DNA from: Nonomuraea antri
GTDB lineage: Bacteria; Actinomycetota; Actinomycetes; Streptosporangiales; Streptosporangiaceae
Assembly: GCF_013283785.1 (NCBI RefSeq)
Contig: NZ_JABCPZ010000015.1
Location: 1-64,000, forward strand
Direction of reading: 5' to 3'
Length of the DNA: 64,000 bases
The notes under the pieces are model-generated. The model was not told the DNA's origin, ran no database searches, and saw only the letters and a program-made list of their open reading frames with translations. This document shows, piece after piece, positions 1 to 7,678 of the stretch. The translations under genes and the position numbers were made by a program. How positions within the stretch are numbered: the stretch's first letter is position 1; the number at the start of each line of letters is the position of its first letter.

Positions 1-552
1 TCCTCCGGCCCGCCGGTGTGGACCGGGCCCACCCCGCCCCCGATCGACATGAAGCTGTCGATGGGGTCGCCGCAGGCGCAGGTGACGATCGTCGAGTTCG
101 GCGACTTCAACTGCCCCAACTGCCGCCATTTCGCCCGTGACATCTGGCCGGAGCTGAAGCGCAAATACCTCGACACCGGCGTCATCCGGATGTTCTGGCG
201 CGACTACCCGATCCGTGGCCGCTCCTCCGACCTGGCCGCCGTCGCCGCCAGGGCCGCCTCGCGGCAGGGCAAGTTCTGGGAGTTCCACGACGCCCTCTAC
301 ACCGGCCGGGCGCGGCTCACCGACGACGGCCTGCGTGCCGCCGCCGGGCAGGCGGGCCTGGACCTGGCCAGGTTCGAGGCCGACCGGCGCGACAAGTCGG
401 TGCGCCAGGCCGTCGAGGACGACAGGAACTTCGCGCTGCAACTCGGCCTGCCCGGTACGCCGGCGTTCCTGATCAACGGCGAGCTGCTGTTCGGCGCTCA
501 GCCGCTGGCGACGTTCGAGCGGGCCATCGAGAAGGCCCGCCGCGAGCGATGA
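1..552 (+). CDS. DsbA-like thioredoxin-fold disulfide oxidoreductase (5' partial)
   Basis: The frame is open from base 1, so the N-terminus (probably a signal peptide or membrane anchor) lies outside the window. What is visible is a DsbA-type thioredoxin fold. It has the redox motif C-P-N-C soon after the first strand (VEFGDFNCPNC), a helical insertion, and the cis-proline segment GTPAFLING near the C-terminus. DsbA-like proteins of actinomycetes act outside the membrane and form or isomerise disulfides. The ccdA gene follows with an ATGA overlap, which suggests that CcdA supplies it with electrons. GTG at 16 is only an internal candidate start. The family call is firm; the direction of the redox reaction is inferred. 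Confidence 0.85.
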   Translation, partial: SSGPPVWTGPTPPPIDMKLSMGSPQAQVTIVEFGDFNCPNCRHFARDIWPELKRKYLDTGVIRMFWRDYPIRGRSSDLAAVAARAASRQGKFWEFHDALYTGRARLTDDGLRAAAGQAGLDLARFEADRRDKSVRQAVEDDRNFALQLGLPGTPAFLINGELLFGAQPLATFERAIEKARRER

Positions 553-1361
553 CGGACGTCGGCTACGCGGCAGCGTTCCTCGGCGGCCTGTTCTCGCTGG
601 TCAGCCCGTGTGGCGCGTTGTTGCTTCCGGCGTTCTTCGGCTACGCCTTCCCCGGCCGGCGTGAGCTGGTCGGCCGCACGCTGCTGTTCTACGCGGGCCT
701 GTGCGCGGTGCTGGTGCCGCTGGGCCTGGGGTCGGCGCAGGTGAGCCGGTTGTTCTACGGCAGACAAGACCTGCTGGTGACCGTCGCGGGCTGGGCGCTG
801 ATCGGGCTCGGGCTGGTGCAGGCGCTCGGGCACGGATGGAGTCTCGGGCCGCTGGAGCGGCTGAAGGCGCACGTCCACGGCGATTCCGCGGGGGCGGTGC
901 TGGCGCTGGGCGCGGTGTCGGGGCTGGCCGGGTTCTGCGCGGGGCCGGTGCTCGGCGCGGTGCTGACGGTCGCCGCGGCCTCCGGCGACGGCCTGCGCGG
1001 CGGGCTGCTGCTCGCGGTCTACGCGGCCGGCATGTCGGCGCCGCTGCTGCTGCTGGCCGGCCTGTGGGAGCGCTACGACCTGGGCCGCAGGCGGTGGCTG
1101 CGCGGGCGCGGGCTGCGGCTGGGCCCGCTGCGGCTGCACACCACGTCGTTGCTGTCCGGGCTGGTGTTCGCCGGGCTCGGGGTGCTCTTCCTGCTGTCCG
1201 ACGGCACCCGCGCGCTGGCCCTGCCCATCCCGGACGACTGGGAGACGCGCCTGCAGGAACTGGCCGCAGGGGCGCAGCAGGCGCTGCCCGACCTGGCGCT
1301 GATCGGCGTGGCGGCGGTGGCGCTGGCCGCGTTCACGTTCTGGCGGCTCAACCGCCGCTGA
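549..1361 (+). CDS. ccdA: CcdA/DsbD-type membrane electron transporter
   Basis: This 270-residue polytopic membrane protein has the CcdA signature. It carries one cysteine in a V-S-P-C-G motif (residue 21) and a second in G-F-C-A-G-P (residue 130), the pair that relays reducing equivalents across the membrane. About six hydrophobic segments are visible, and a seventh lies near the C-terminus (residues 245-265), giving a tail longer than the minimal CcdA core. The start codon overlaps the stop of the DsbA-like gene (ATGA at 549-552), so the two are probably translationally coupled. Known members reduce extracytoplasmic thioredoxins or serve cytochrome c maturation; no cytochrome c genes are visible here. 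The last 14 bases overlap the convergent CGNR gene. Confidence 0.9.
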   Translation: MTDVGYAAAFLGGLFSLVSPCGALLLPAFFGYAFPGRRELVGRTLLFYAGLCAVLVPLGLGSAQVSRLFYGRQDLLVTVAGWALIGLGLVQALGHGWSLGPLERLKAHVHGDSAGAVLALGAVSGLAGFCAGPVLGAVLTVAAASGDGLRGGLLLAVYAAGMSAPLLLLAGLWERYDLGRRRWLRGRGLRLGPLRLHTTSLLSGLVFAGLGVLFLLSDGTRALALPIPDDWETRLQELAAGAQQALPDLALIGVAAVALAAFTFWRLNRR

Positions 1362-1908
1362 GCCCGCCGCCATCGGCCGGGGCCCGGTGACGGGCGCGGA
1401 AGCCGGCCGCCTTGGCCCGGTTGCCGCATTCGAGCATGTCGCACCAGCGCCGCGACGAGGCCCGCGAGGTGTCCACGTACAGCCGGGTGCACGCTTCGGC
1501 GCCGCATTCCTTGACCCGCGCCGCCCCCGGCCCGCCCAGCAGCTCGATCGCCTGCCTGGCCACGGTGGACAGCGCGGCGCGCACGTCCCCGTGGCGTTCG
1601 ACGCCGCCGTTCGCGGCCAGCCCGACCAGGACGGGAGGCACGGCGGCGGCCCGGTTGACGGTCTCGCGGTCGGCGCCGGACGGCCGCTCCCCGATGGCGA
1701 GCCGGTAGACGGCCTCGCGCAGTTCCTTGGCCGCGGCCAGGTCGTCGGCATCGGCGGCCGGCGGGGCGCCGAGCAGCCCGGCGGCGACCGTCCATGCGGC
1801 CAGGTCGCCGGGGGTGGCCAGCAGGTCGCGCCGGTCGGACCTGCGGTGCTGGACGGTGCCCGCCAGGTCGAGCCCGAGATCGCCGCTGACGAAGGTGAAG
1901 CGCGTCAC
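1348..1908 (-). CDS. CGNR zinc-finger (ABATE/DUF1470) putative transcriptional regulator
   Basis: The 186-residue protein has the two-part layout of the CGNR family. The N-terminal ABATE-type domain (residues about 1-120) is followed by a C-terminal treble-clef zinc finger with cysteines in C-x4-C and C-x4-C-G-N-R (residues about 133-168). Members are treated as stress- or ligand-responsive transcription factors, and direct targets are mostly unknown. It is divergent from an EamA exporter, and the 87-bp gap between them holds a perfect 10-bp inverted repeat, so the exporter is its likely target. The 3' end overlaps ccdA by 14 bp. The family call is good; the regulatory link is inference. Confidence 0.82.
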   Translation of the reverse strand: MTRFTFVSGDLGLDLAGTVQHRRSDRRDLLATPGDLAAWTVAAGLLGAPPAADADDLAAAKELREAVYRLAIGERPSGADRETVNRAAAVPPVLVGLAANGGVERHGDVRAALSTVARQAIELLGGPGAARVKECGAEACTRLYVDTSRASSRRWCDMLECGNRAKAAGFRARHRAPADGGGLSGG

Positions 1909-1926
1909 ACCCCCATGCTAACCGCC

Positions 1927-1984
1927 TTGACAGGTTAGACAAATCGGCGACACAGTTGAATAACCGGCTCAGGTGGTTATTCAA
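1927..1984 (+). promoter_or_regulatory. Promoter and inverted-repeat operator of the EamA exporter
   Basis: A consensus -35 hexamer TTGACA lies at 1927-1932. A weak -10 (CACAGT) follows at 1951-1956 after an 18-bp spacer. Immediately downstream is a perfect inverted repeat, TTGAATAACC at 1956-1965 and GGTTATTCAA at 1975-1984, with a 9-bp spacer. The position across the start point fits a repressor operator. It ends 11 bp before the exporter ATG and overlaps the start of its ribosome-binding site (AAGGGA), so a role as an RNA hairpin hiding that site is also possible. Confidence 0.55.
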
Positions 1985-1995
1985 GGGAGATCGGC

Positions 1996-2867
1996 ATGGC
2001 GGTCGAGACGGCCGAGGTACGGAGCGCGGCGTCGGCCCTCGTGCCCGCGGTGTTCGTGGTGACGTGGAGCAGCGCCTTCGTGGCCGGGGTGATCGGCGTG
2101 GCCGCCGCGCCGCCGCTGCTGCTCACGTTCGTCAGGTTCGCGCTGGCCGGCCTGCTGCTGGCCGGGTTCGCGCTGGCGGTGCGCGCGCCGTGGCCGCGCG
2201 GCCGGCGGCTGCTGCACGTGGTGGTGTCGGGCGCGCTGGTGATGGCGGTGCAGTTCGGCGCGCTGTACTCGGCCATGGCGCTGCGGATGCCCGCCGCCGT
2301 GGTGGCGCTGGTGCAGGGGCTCAACCCGGTGGTGATCGCGTTGCTGGCCGGGCGGTTCCTGGGCGAGCGGGTGAGCCGCGCCCAGTGGCTCGGGTTCGGC
2401 CTCGGCGCGGCCGGGGTGGGGCTGGCGGTGGCAGACCGGGTGAGCCTCACCCTGTCCGGGCTGGCGTTATGCGTGCTGGGGCTGCTCGGGATGAGCCTGG
2501 GCACGCTCTACCAGAAGCGCTTCGCCGGCGACCTGGACGTCCGCACCGTGACCGCGACGCAGACGCTGACCGCCGCGCCGCTGGTGGGAGTGGTCTCGCT
2601 GGCCACGGAGCCGATGCGCGTGGACGACTGGGGCTCGTTCTCCGCCGCGCTGGCCTGGCTCGTGCTGGTGAACTCGATCGGCGCGTACCTGCTGCTCAAC
2701 ACGATGCTGAAGCGGGGTTCCGCGAGCCGGGTGAGCACGGTGTTCTTCCTCACCCCGCGGTGACGGCGCTGCTGGCCTGGCTGCTGATCGGGCAGAGCCC
2801 GCACCCGCTCTCGCTGGCCGGGCTCGCGGTGGGCGGCGCCGGCGTGCTGCTGGCCAACCGGCCCTGA
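1996..2867 (+). pseudogene. EamA/DMT family exporter with apparent 1-bp frameshift
   Basis: This is a drug/metabolite transporter with the usual ten hydrophobic helices and two EamA repeats. The first frame runs from ATG 1996 (ribosome-binding site AAGGGA) to a TGA at 2761-2763, where the protein reads VSTVFFLTP and stops. The expected continuation, A-V-T-A-L-L-A-W-L-L-I-G-Q and the last helix, is present in the overlapping -1 frame and ends at 2867. One missing base in the run ACCCCGCGG near 2751-2760 explains this. It could be a sequencing error, a recent inactivation, or (less likely) a recoding site. The substrate cannot be told from the sequence. The CGNR regulator and inverted repeat upstream suggest induced expression. 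Confidence 0.8.
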
Positions 2868-2967
2868 CCCGCCACGGCTGATACCGGAAAGCCCGGCCCT
2901 GACCCGCCACGGCTGACGCCGAAGAGCCCGGCCCTGGCCCGCTACGGCTGGTGGCCGGAGAAGCCCG
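2861..2967. repeat. Three tandem copies of a 35-37 bp unit at convergent gene ends
   Basis: The units lie at 2861-2895, 2896-2930 and 2931-2967. Each begins GCCCTG(A/G)CCCGC and contains ACGGCTG; the first two differ at only a few bases. Unit 3 holds the final codons and stop of the mscS gene on the minus strand, and unit 1 covers the stop codon of the EamA gene. The pattern looks like a local tandem duplication of the 3' end of mscS. Confidence 0.75.
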
Positions 2968-4090
2968 GCTTGCGCGGCGGCTGGCCGGCGGGCGGCGGCT
3001 CGGCGGGGCCCTCGACCTCGCCGCCCTGCGGCCAGGTCACCCCGGCGCGGGTCTCCGGGCTCTCGACCCGGAAGCGGGGCAGCGCCTCGGGGTAGTTCTC
3101 GCGGACGTAGTTGACCAGGTGCTCGCGGACGTCGCACTTGAGGTCCCAGGAGGACGGCGAGTCCGCGGCGCTCATCAGCGCCCGCAGCTCGATCAGCCCG
3201 TTCGGGCACACGTCGGTGACCTGCAACGTCCAGTCCTTCTGGTCCCACAGCGGGTTCTCCTGCAAGAACGCGTACAGCTCGTCGCGCAGCTTGTCCACCG
3301 GGACCGACCAGTCCACCCGCAGGAACACCACGGCGAGCACCCGGCTGCCGTGCCTGGTCCAGTTCTCGAACGGGGTCTGCGTGAAGTACGACACGGGCAG
3401 CACCAGCCGCCGCTCGTCCCACAGCCGCAGCACCACGTAGGTGAGCGTCAGCTCCTCGATCCTGCCCCACTCGTTCTCGACCACGACGACGTCGTCGAGC
3501 CGCAACGCGTCGCTGAAGGCGAGCTGCAGCCCGGCCAGCACGTTGCCGATCGTGGGCTGGGCGGCGATGCCGACGACGGCGCCGGCGATGCCCGCCGAGG
3601 CGAGCAGACCGGCGCCGAGCGCGCGCACCTGCGGGAAGGAGAAGAGCATCGCGCCGATGGCGATCACGATGATGACCGCGGCGGCGATGCGGCGCACCAG
3701 CGCGATCTGCGTCATGATCCGCCGCGCCCGCCGGTTGCGCTCGCCCTCGACCATCACCAGCCGGTCCAGGACGACGTCCGTCAGCGCGTACGTGGACTCC
3801 ACGATCAGCCAGGTCACCGACCCGATGGTGAGCAGGCCGAGAATCCGCTCGATCGTCCCGGCGACGCTCTTCTCCGCCTCGGAATCACCCAGGATGCCCG
3901 GCCCGAACACCACGTTGAACGCGACGATGGCCGCCACCGAGAACGCCGGCCACGTGCAGTGCTCCACCAGATGCCGGGCCAGCGCCCATTTGCGTCCGAT
4001 CCTGGACAGGACCCGGCGGGTCACCTCCACCACGATGACCGCGCTGATCACCGCGATCACCAGGATGGGCCAGTTCGCCGGTGACTGCAC
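2942..4090 (-). CDS. MscS-family mechanosensitive channel
   Basis: The 382-residue membrane protein has hydrophobic helices at about residues 8-26, 48-66, 88-108 and 134-155. A pore-lining helix rich in Gly and Ala follows at about 160-185 (AGLLASAGIAGAVVGIAAQ), the hallmark of MscS channels. The soluble beta domain follows (VVVENEWGRIEELTLTYVVLRLWDERRLVLP), then a mixed C-terminal domain. Such channels release solutes on hypo-osmotic shock. The C-terminus is Pro/Gly-rich and is duplicated downstream as part of a tandem repeat. No operon partner is evident; nrdB follows in the opposite sense of transcription order, 20 bp upstream, on the same strand. Confidence 0.88.
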   Translation of the reverse strand: MQSPANWPILVIAVISAVIVVEVTRRVLSRIGRKWALARHLVEHCTWPAFSVAAIVAFNVVFGPGILGDSEAEKSVAGTIERILGLLTIGSVTWLIVESTYALTDVVLDRLVMVEGERNRRARRIMTQIALVRRIAAAVIIVIAIGAMLFSFPQVRALGAGLLASAGIAGAVVGIAAQPTIGNVLAGLQLAFSDALRLDDVVVVENEWGRIEELTLTYVVLRLWDERRLVLPVSYFTQTPFENWTRHGSRVLAVVFLRVDWSVPVDKLRDELYAFLQENPLWDQKDWTLQVTDVCPNGLIELRALMSAADSPSSWDLKCDVREHLVNYVRENYPEALPRFRVESPETRAGVTWPQGGEVEGPAEPPPAGQPPRKPGFSGHQP

Positions 4091-4110
4091 GCGCTCATAC
4101 CCCCCGATAA

Positions 4111-5106
4111 CTAGAACGTCTCGTCAAAAGTCACATTGCCCTCAACCGCCACCTGGTAAGCAGAGACACGCCGCTCGAAGAAGTTGGCCAGCTCCTGCAC
4201 GTCCTGCAACTCCATGAACGCGAACGGGTTGGCGGTGCCGTACCGGCCGGGCAGGCCGAGCCTGGCCAGGCGCTGGTCGGCGACGTACTCCAGGTACTGG
4301 CGCATCTGCTCGACGCTCATGCCCGGCATGCCGTCGCCGCACAGGTCGCGGGCGAAGGCCAGCTCGGCCGCGACGGCCTCCTCGATCATGCGGGTGACCT
4401 GCTCGCCCAGCGCGGCGTCGAACAGCTCGGGCTCCTCGGCCCGGACCGTGTCGACCACGCTGAACGCGAACTCCATATGCATGGACTCGTCGCGGAACAC
4501 CCAGTTCGTCCCGGTGGCCAGGCCGCTGAGCAGGCCGCGGGAGCGGAACCAGTACACGTAGGCGAACGCGCCGTAGAAGAACAGGCCCTCGATGCAGGCG
4601 GCGAAGCAGATGAGGTTGAGCAGGAACTGACGGCGTTCGTCGGCGTTCTCCAGGCGGCGCAGCCCGTTGATCGAGTCGATCCACTTGAAGCAGAACTCCG
4701 CCTTGTCGCGGATCGACGGGATGTGCTCGATCGCGGCGAACGCCTTGACCCGCTCGTCCGGGTCGGGCAGGTACGTGTCGAGCAGCGTCAGGTAGAACTG
4801 CACGTGCACCGCCTCCTCGAACAGCTGCCTGCTCAGGTACAGGCGCGCCTCGGGGGCGTTGACGTGCTGGTAGAGGTTGAGCACCAGGTTGTTGGCGACG
4901 ATCGAGTCGCCGGTGGCGAAGAAGGCCACCAGCCGGTTGATCAGGTGGCGCTCCTGCGGCGTCATCCTGGCCAGGTCGGCCAGGTCGGTGTGCAGGTCCA
5001 CCTCCTCGACCGTCCAGGTGTTGCGGATGGCGGCCCGGTAGCGCTCGTAGAAGTCCGGGTAGCGCATCGGGCGCAGCGTGAGGTCCATGCCGGGGTCGAG
5101 CAGCAT
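4111..5106 (-). CDS. nrdB: Ribonucleotide reductase class Ia, beta subunit
   Basis: The 331-residue R2 protein houses the di-metal/tyrosyl radical cofactor that starts ribonucleotide reduction. Metal-ligand motifs are visible as FEEAVHVQFY (E-E-x-x-H) and RDESMHMEF (E-S-M-H), inside the usual helical bundle. The C-terminal tail (VEGNVTFDETF) would dock to the alpha subunit. I chose ATG 5106, where MLLDPGMDLTLRP begins behind GGAGAA; the longer open frame upstream has no homologous character. The gene lies 29 bp after nrdA on the same strand and shares its cobalamin-riboswitch leader, so the two form one operon. Confidence 0.93.
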   Translation of the reverse strand: MLLDPGMDLTLRPMRYPDFYERYRAAIRNTWTVEEVDLHTDLADLARMTPQERHLINRLVAFFATGDSIVANNLVLNLYQHVNAPEARLYLSRQLFEEAVHVQFYLTLLDTYLPDPDERVKAFAAIEHIPSIRDKAEFCFKWIDSINGLRRLENADERRQFLLNLICFAACIEGLFFYGAFAYVYWFRSRGLLSGLATGTNWVFRDESMHMEFAFSVVDTVRAEEPELFDAALGEQVTRMIEEAVAAELAFARDLCGDGMPGMSVEQMRQYLEYVADQRLARLGLPGRYGTANPFAFMELQDVQELANFFERRVSAYQVAVEGNVTFDETF

Positions 5107-5135
5107 CGCGTTCTCCAAGGGGAAGAAGAGGGGTC

Positions 5136-7328
5136 TTACTGGCAGGCTTCGCAGATCTCGGGGTTCTCCAGCGAGCAGGCGATCACCTCGGCGAGCGGCT
5201 GGGGCGCCGGTTCCGCGAGAGTGGGAGCCAGGGCGGCGACCGTGGTCTGCGCGATCCTGGTGGCCGGGCGCGAGCGCAGGTAGTAGGTGGTCTTCAGGCC
5301 CTGCTTCCAGGCGTAGGCGTACATCGACGATAGCTTGCCGATCGTCGGGCTGGCCATGAACAGGTTGAGCGACTGCGACTGGTCGATGTACGGCTGCCTG
5401 GCCGCCGCCAGGTCGATCAGCGCCTTCTGCGGCAGCTCCCAGGCGGTGCGGTAGAGCAGTTTGAGGTCGTCGGGGATGCCGGGGACGTCCTGCACCGAGC
5501 CGTCGGCGCGCTTGACGGCGTCGCGCAGCTCCTGGGTCCACAGCCCACGAGCCTGCAGATCGGCCACCAGGTACCGGTTGACCTGCAGGAACTCGCCCGA
5601 CAGCGTTTCGCGCTTGAACACGTTGGACACCTGCGGCTCGATGCACTCGTAGCAGCCGGCGATCGAGGCGATGGTCGCGGTGGGCGCGATGGCGATCATG
5701 AGCGAGTTCCGCAGCCCGGTGTCCGCGACCTTCTCGCGCAGCGCGGCCCAGCGGGCGGAGGTCCCGGCCGCGTAGTGGTCGGGGTGCAGCACGCCGCCGG
5801 CCGCCCGCGTGTCGTCGTACGACGGGTGCCTGCCCCGCTCGACGGCCAGGTCGGCGGAGGTGTCGTAGGCGGCCAGCGCGATCTCCTCGGCGATGCGCGT
5901 CGACAGCTCCAGCGCCCGCGGCGAGTCGAACGGCAGCCGCAGCGTGAAGAACACGTCGGCCAGGCCCATGACGCCCAGCCCGATCGGCCGCCAGCGCCGG
6001 TTGGCCGCCTCGGCCTCGGGCGTCGGGTAGAAGCCCAGGTCGATGGTCCGGTCCAGGAACCGCACCGCGGTGCGCACGGTGGCGCGCAGCTTGTCCCAGT
6101 CGACCCCGCCGTCAATCAGGTGGGCGGCCAGGTTGACCGAGCCGAGGTTGCACACGGCCGTCTCGCCGTCGCTGGTGACCTCCAGGATCTCGGTGCACAG
6201 GTTCGACAGGTGGATGACGTTCTCGGGCCTGGCGGTCTGGTTGGAGGTGCGGTTGGCGGCGTCCTTGAACGTCATCCAGCCGTTGCCGGTCTGGGCCAGG
6301 GTGCGCATCATCCGGCCGTAGAGCGTCCTGGCCGGGAGCTGACGGGTGAAGCGGCCGGCCGCCTCGTAGGCCCGGTAGGCGGCGGTGAACGCCTCGCCGT
6401 ACAGGTCGGTGAGGTCGGGCACCTCCTTCGGGTCGAACAGCGACCACGTCTCGTCCGCCTCGACCCGGCGCATGAACTCGTCGGGCACCCAGTTGGCCAG
6501 GTTGAGGTTGTGCGTGCGGCGGGCGTCCTCGCCGGTGTTGTCGCGCAGCTCCAGGAACTCCTCGATGTCGGCGTGCCAGGTCTCCAGGTAGACGCAGGCC
6601 GCGCCCTTGCGCCTGCCGCCCTGGTTGACCGCGGCCACCGACGAGTCGAGCGTGCGCAGCCACGGCACGATGCCGTTGGAGTGCCCGTTGGTGCCCCTGA
6701 TCAGCGAGCCGCGCGAACGGATCCTGGTCCAGGAGATGCCGATGCCGCCGGCGTACTTCGACAGCCGCGCCACCTGGCCGTACCGCTGGTAGATGGCCTC
6801 CAGCTCGTCGCGCGGCGAGTCGAGCAGGAAGCACGAGGACAGCTGCGGCCGGCGCGCGCCCGAGTTGAACAGCGTGGGCGAGCTGGGCAGGTACGACAGC
6901 GTGGACATCAGCGCGTACAGCTCGGCGGCCTCGGCGACCGACTCCGACAGCCCGCAGGCCACGCGCAGCAGGAAGTGCTGCGGTCGTTCGAGCACCCGGC
7001 GGTTCTCGGGGTGACGCAGCAGGTAGCGGTCGTAGACGGTACGCAGGCCGAAGTACTCGAACCGGTCGTCGGCGGCGTCGTCGGCCAGCGCGTCCAGCTC
7101 GGCGGCGTGCGCCGCGACGAACTCGGCCAGGCCGTCCTGGATCAGCCCGGCGGCGTGGGTGGCGGCGATGGACTGCGAGAACGTCCGCACCCCCTGCCCG
7201 GCCGCCTCGTCGGCGATCTCCTCGGCCAGCAGGCCGGCCGCGACCCGGGAGTTGGCCGGGTCGGCGATCACCCGGGCGGCCGCCTCCTCGATGGCCAGGC
7301 GCCGGTCAACCTCAACGATCTGCGTCAC
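5136..7328 (-). CDS. nrdA: Ribonucleotide reductase class Ia, alpha (catalytic) subunit
   Basis: The 730-residue R1 protein reduces ribonucleotides to deoxyribonucleotides. Active-site motifs are visible: the LSSCFLLDS cysteine, the radical-site N-L-C-T-E segment, V-C-N-L-G-S-V-N-L and the P-T-A-T-I-A-S-I loop. A C-terminal C-E-A-C pair accepts electrons from thioredoxin. I chose GTG 7328, which has GAGGAG correctly spaced; an in-frame ATG 24 bases upstream is possible. The N-terminus is short, so a full ATP-cone domain is not obvious. The gene is preceded by a cobalamin riboswitch, the arrangement known from Streptomyces, where B12 switches off the B12-independent enzyme in favour of class II NrdJ. 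Confidence 0.94.
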   Translation of the reverse strand: MTQIVEVDRRLAIEEAAARVIADPANSRVAAGLLAEEIADEAAGQGVRTFSQSIAATHAAGLIQDGLAEFVAAHAAELDALADDAADDRFEYFGLRTVYDRYLLRHPENRRVLERPQHFLLRVACGLSESVAEAAELYALMSTLSYLPSSPTLFNSGARRPQLSSCFLLDSPRDELEAIYQRYGQVARLSKYAGGIGISWTRIRSRGSLIRGTNGHSNGIVPWLRTLDSSVAAVNQGGRRKGAACVYLETWHADIEEFLELRDNTGEDARRTHNLNLANWVPDEFMRRVEADETWSLFDPKEVPDLTDLYGEAFTAAYRAYEAAGRFTRQLPARTLYGRMMRTLAQTGNGWMTFKDAANRTSNQTARPENVIHLSNLCTEILEVTSDGETAVCNLGSVNLAAHLIDGGVDWDKLRATVRTAVRFLDRTIDLGFYPTPEAEAANRRWRPIGLGVMGLADVFFTLRLPFDSPRALELSTRIAEEIALAAYDTSADLAVERGRHPSYDDTRAAGGVLHPDHYAAGTSARWAALREKVADTGLRNSLMIAIAPTATIASIAGCYECIEPQVSNVFKRETLSGEFLQVNRYLVADLQARGLWTQELRDAVKRADGSVQDVPGIPDDLKLLYRTAWELPQKALIDLAAARQPYIDQSQSLNLFMASPTIGKLSSMYAYAWKQGLKTTYYLRSRPATRIAQTTVAALAPTLAEPAPQPLAEVIACSLENPEICEACQ

Positions 7329-7439
7329 TGCGTCTCCTCGCGAGCTCATCCCCCGTGAGGGCACGCGGAAGCACGCCGAAGGCACAGCACGGCGCTTCCG
7401 AGAGCCCTCCCTCGAGGCCCTGGACAGATGGCCGGGCAC

Positions 7440-7640
7440 GGCCCGGCCGTCACCGGCAGGTCTTCGGGCTCGCGGGCACGCCGAAGAAGGCTCCTACTGG
7501 CCGTCGCTTCCCGGATCTCTCCAGTGCTCGTGACGGCGGTCGTTCCCGCTCACCGCTGCGGGGCAGCCCCGGATTCGCACCGGGTTCCCTTTTGCTCCGC
7601 CCCGAGGGGCGAACCAGCGACAGTGCAGGATCCTACATCT
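7440..7640 (-). promoter_or_regulatory. Cobalamin (B12) riboswitch upstream of nrdAB
   Basis: Read on the minus strand, the leader contains the conserved cobalamin aptamer blocks in order. First is GGGAACCCGGTGCGAATCC followed by GGGGCTGCCCCGCAGCGGT (rc of 7551-7588). Next come GAGCACTGG (near 7520) and the B12 box AGCCCGAAGACCTGCC (rc of 7455-7470). The aptamer ends about 115 bp before the nrdA start, leaving room for an expression platform. Boundaries are approximate. When B12 is present it should repress this class Ia reductase. Confidence 0.92.
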
Positions 7641-7673
7641 AGTGGCAGCGGCCGCAACCACTACAGGATGTTG
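7630..7673 (-). promoter_or_regulatory. Candidate tandem NrdR boxes
   Basis: Two sequences resemble the NrdR palindrome (consensus acaCTAtATaTAGtgt). ATCCTACATCTAGTGG lies at 7630-7645, with a near-perfect right half. CCACTACAGGATGTTG lies at 7658-7673, with a near-perfect left half. They sit just upstream of the riboswitch, where the nrdAB promoter is expected. Their centres are 28 bp apart, slightly less than the usual three helical turns, so this is a candidate only. Confidence 0.5.
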
Positions 7674-7678
7674 TGCCT

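Noticed and set aside
5775..7358. Long plus-strand frame over nrdA
   Set aside because: Same antisense effect; nrdA on the other strand has all catalytic motifs and a riboswitch leader.
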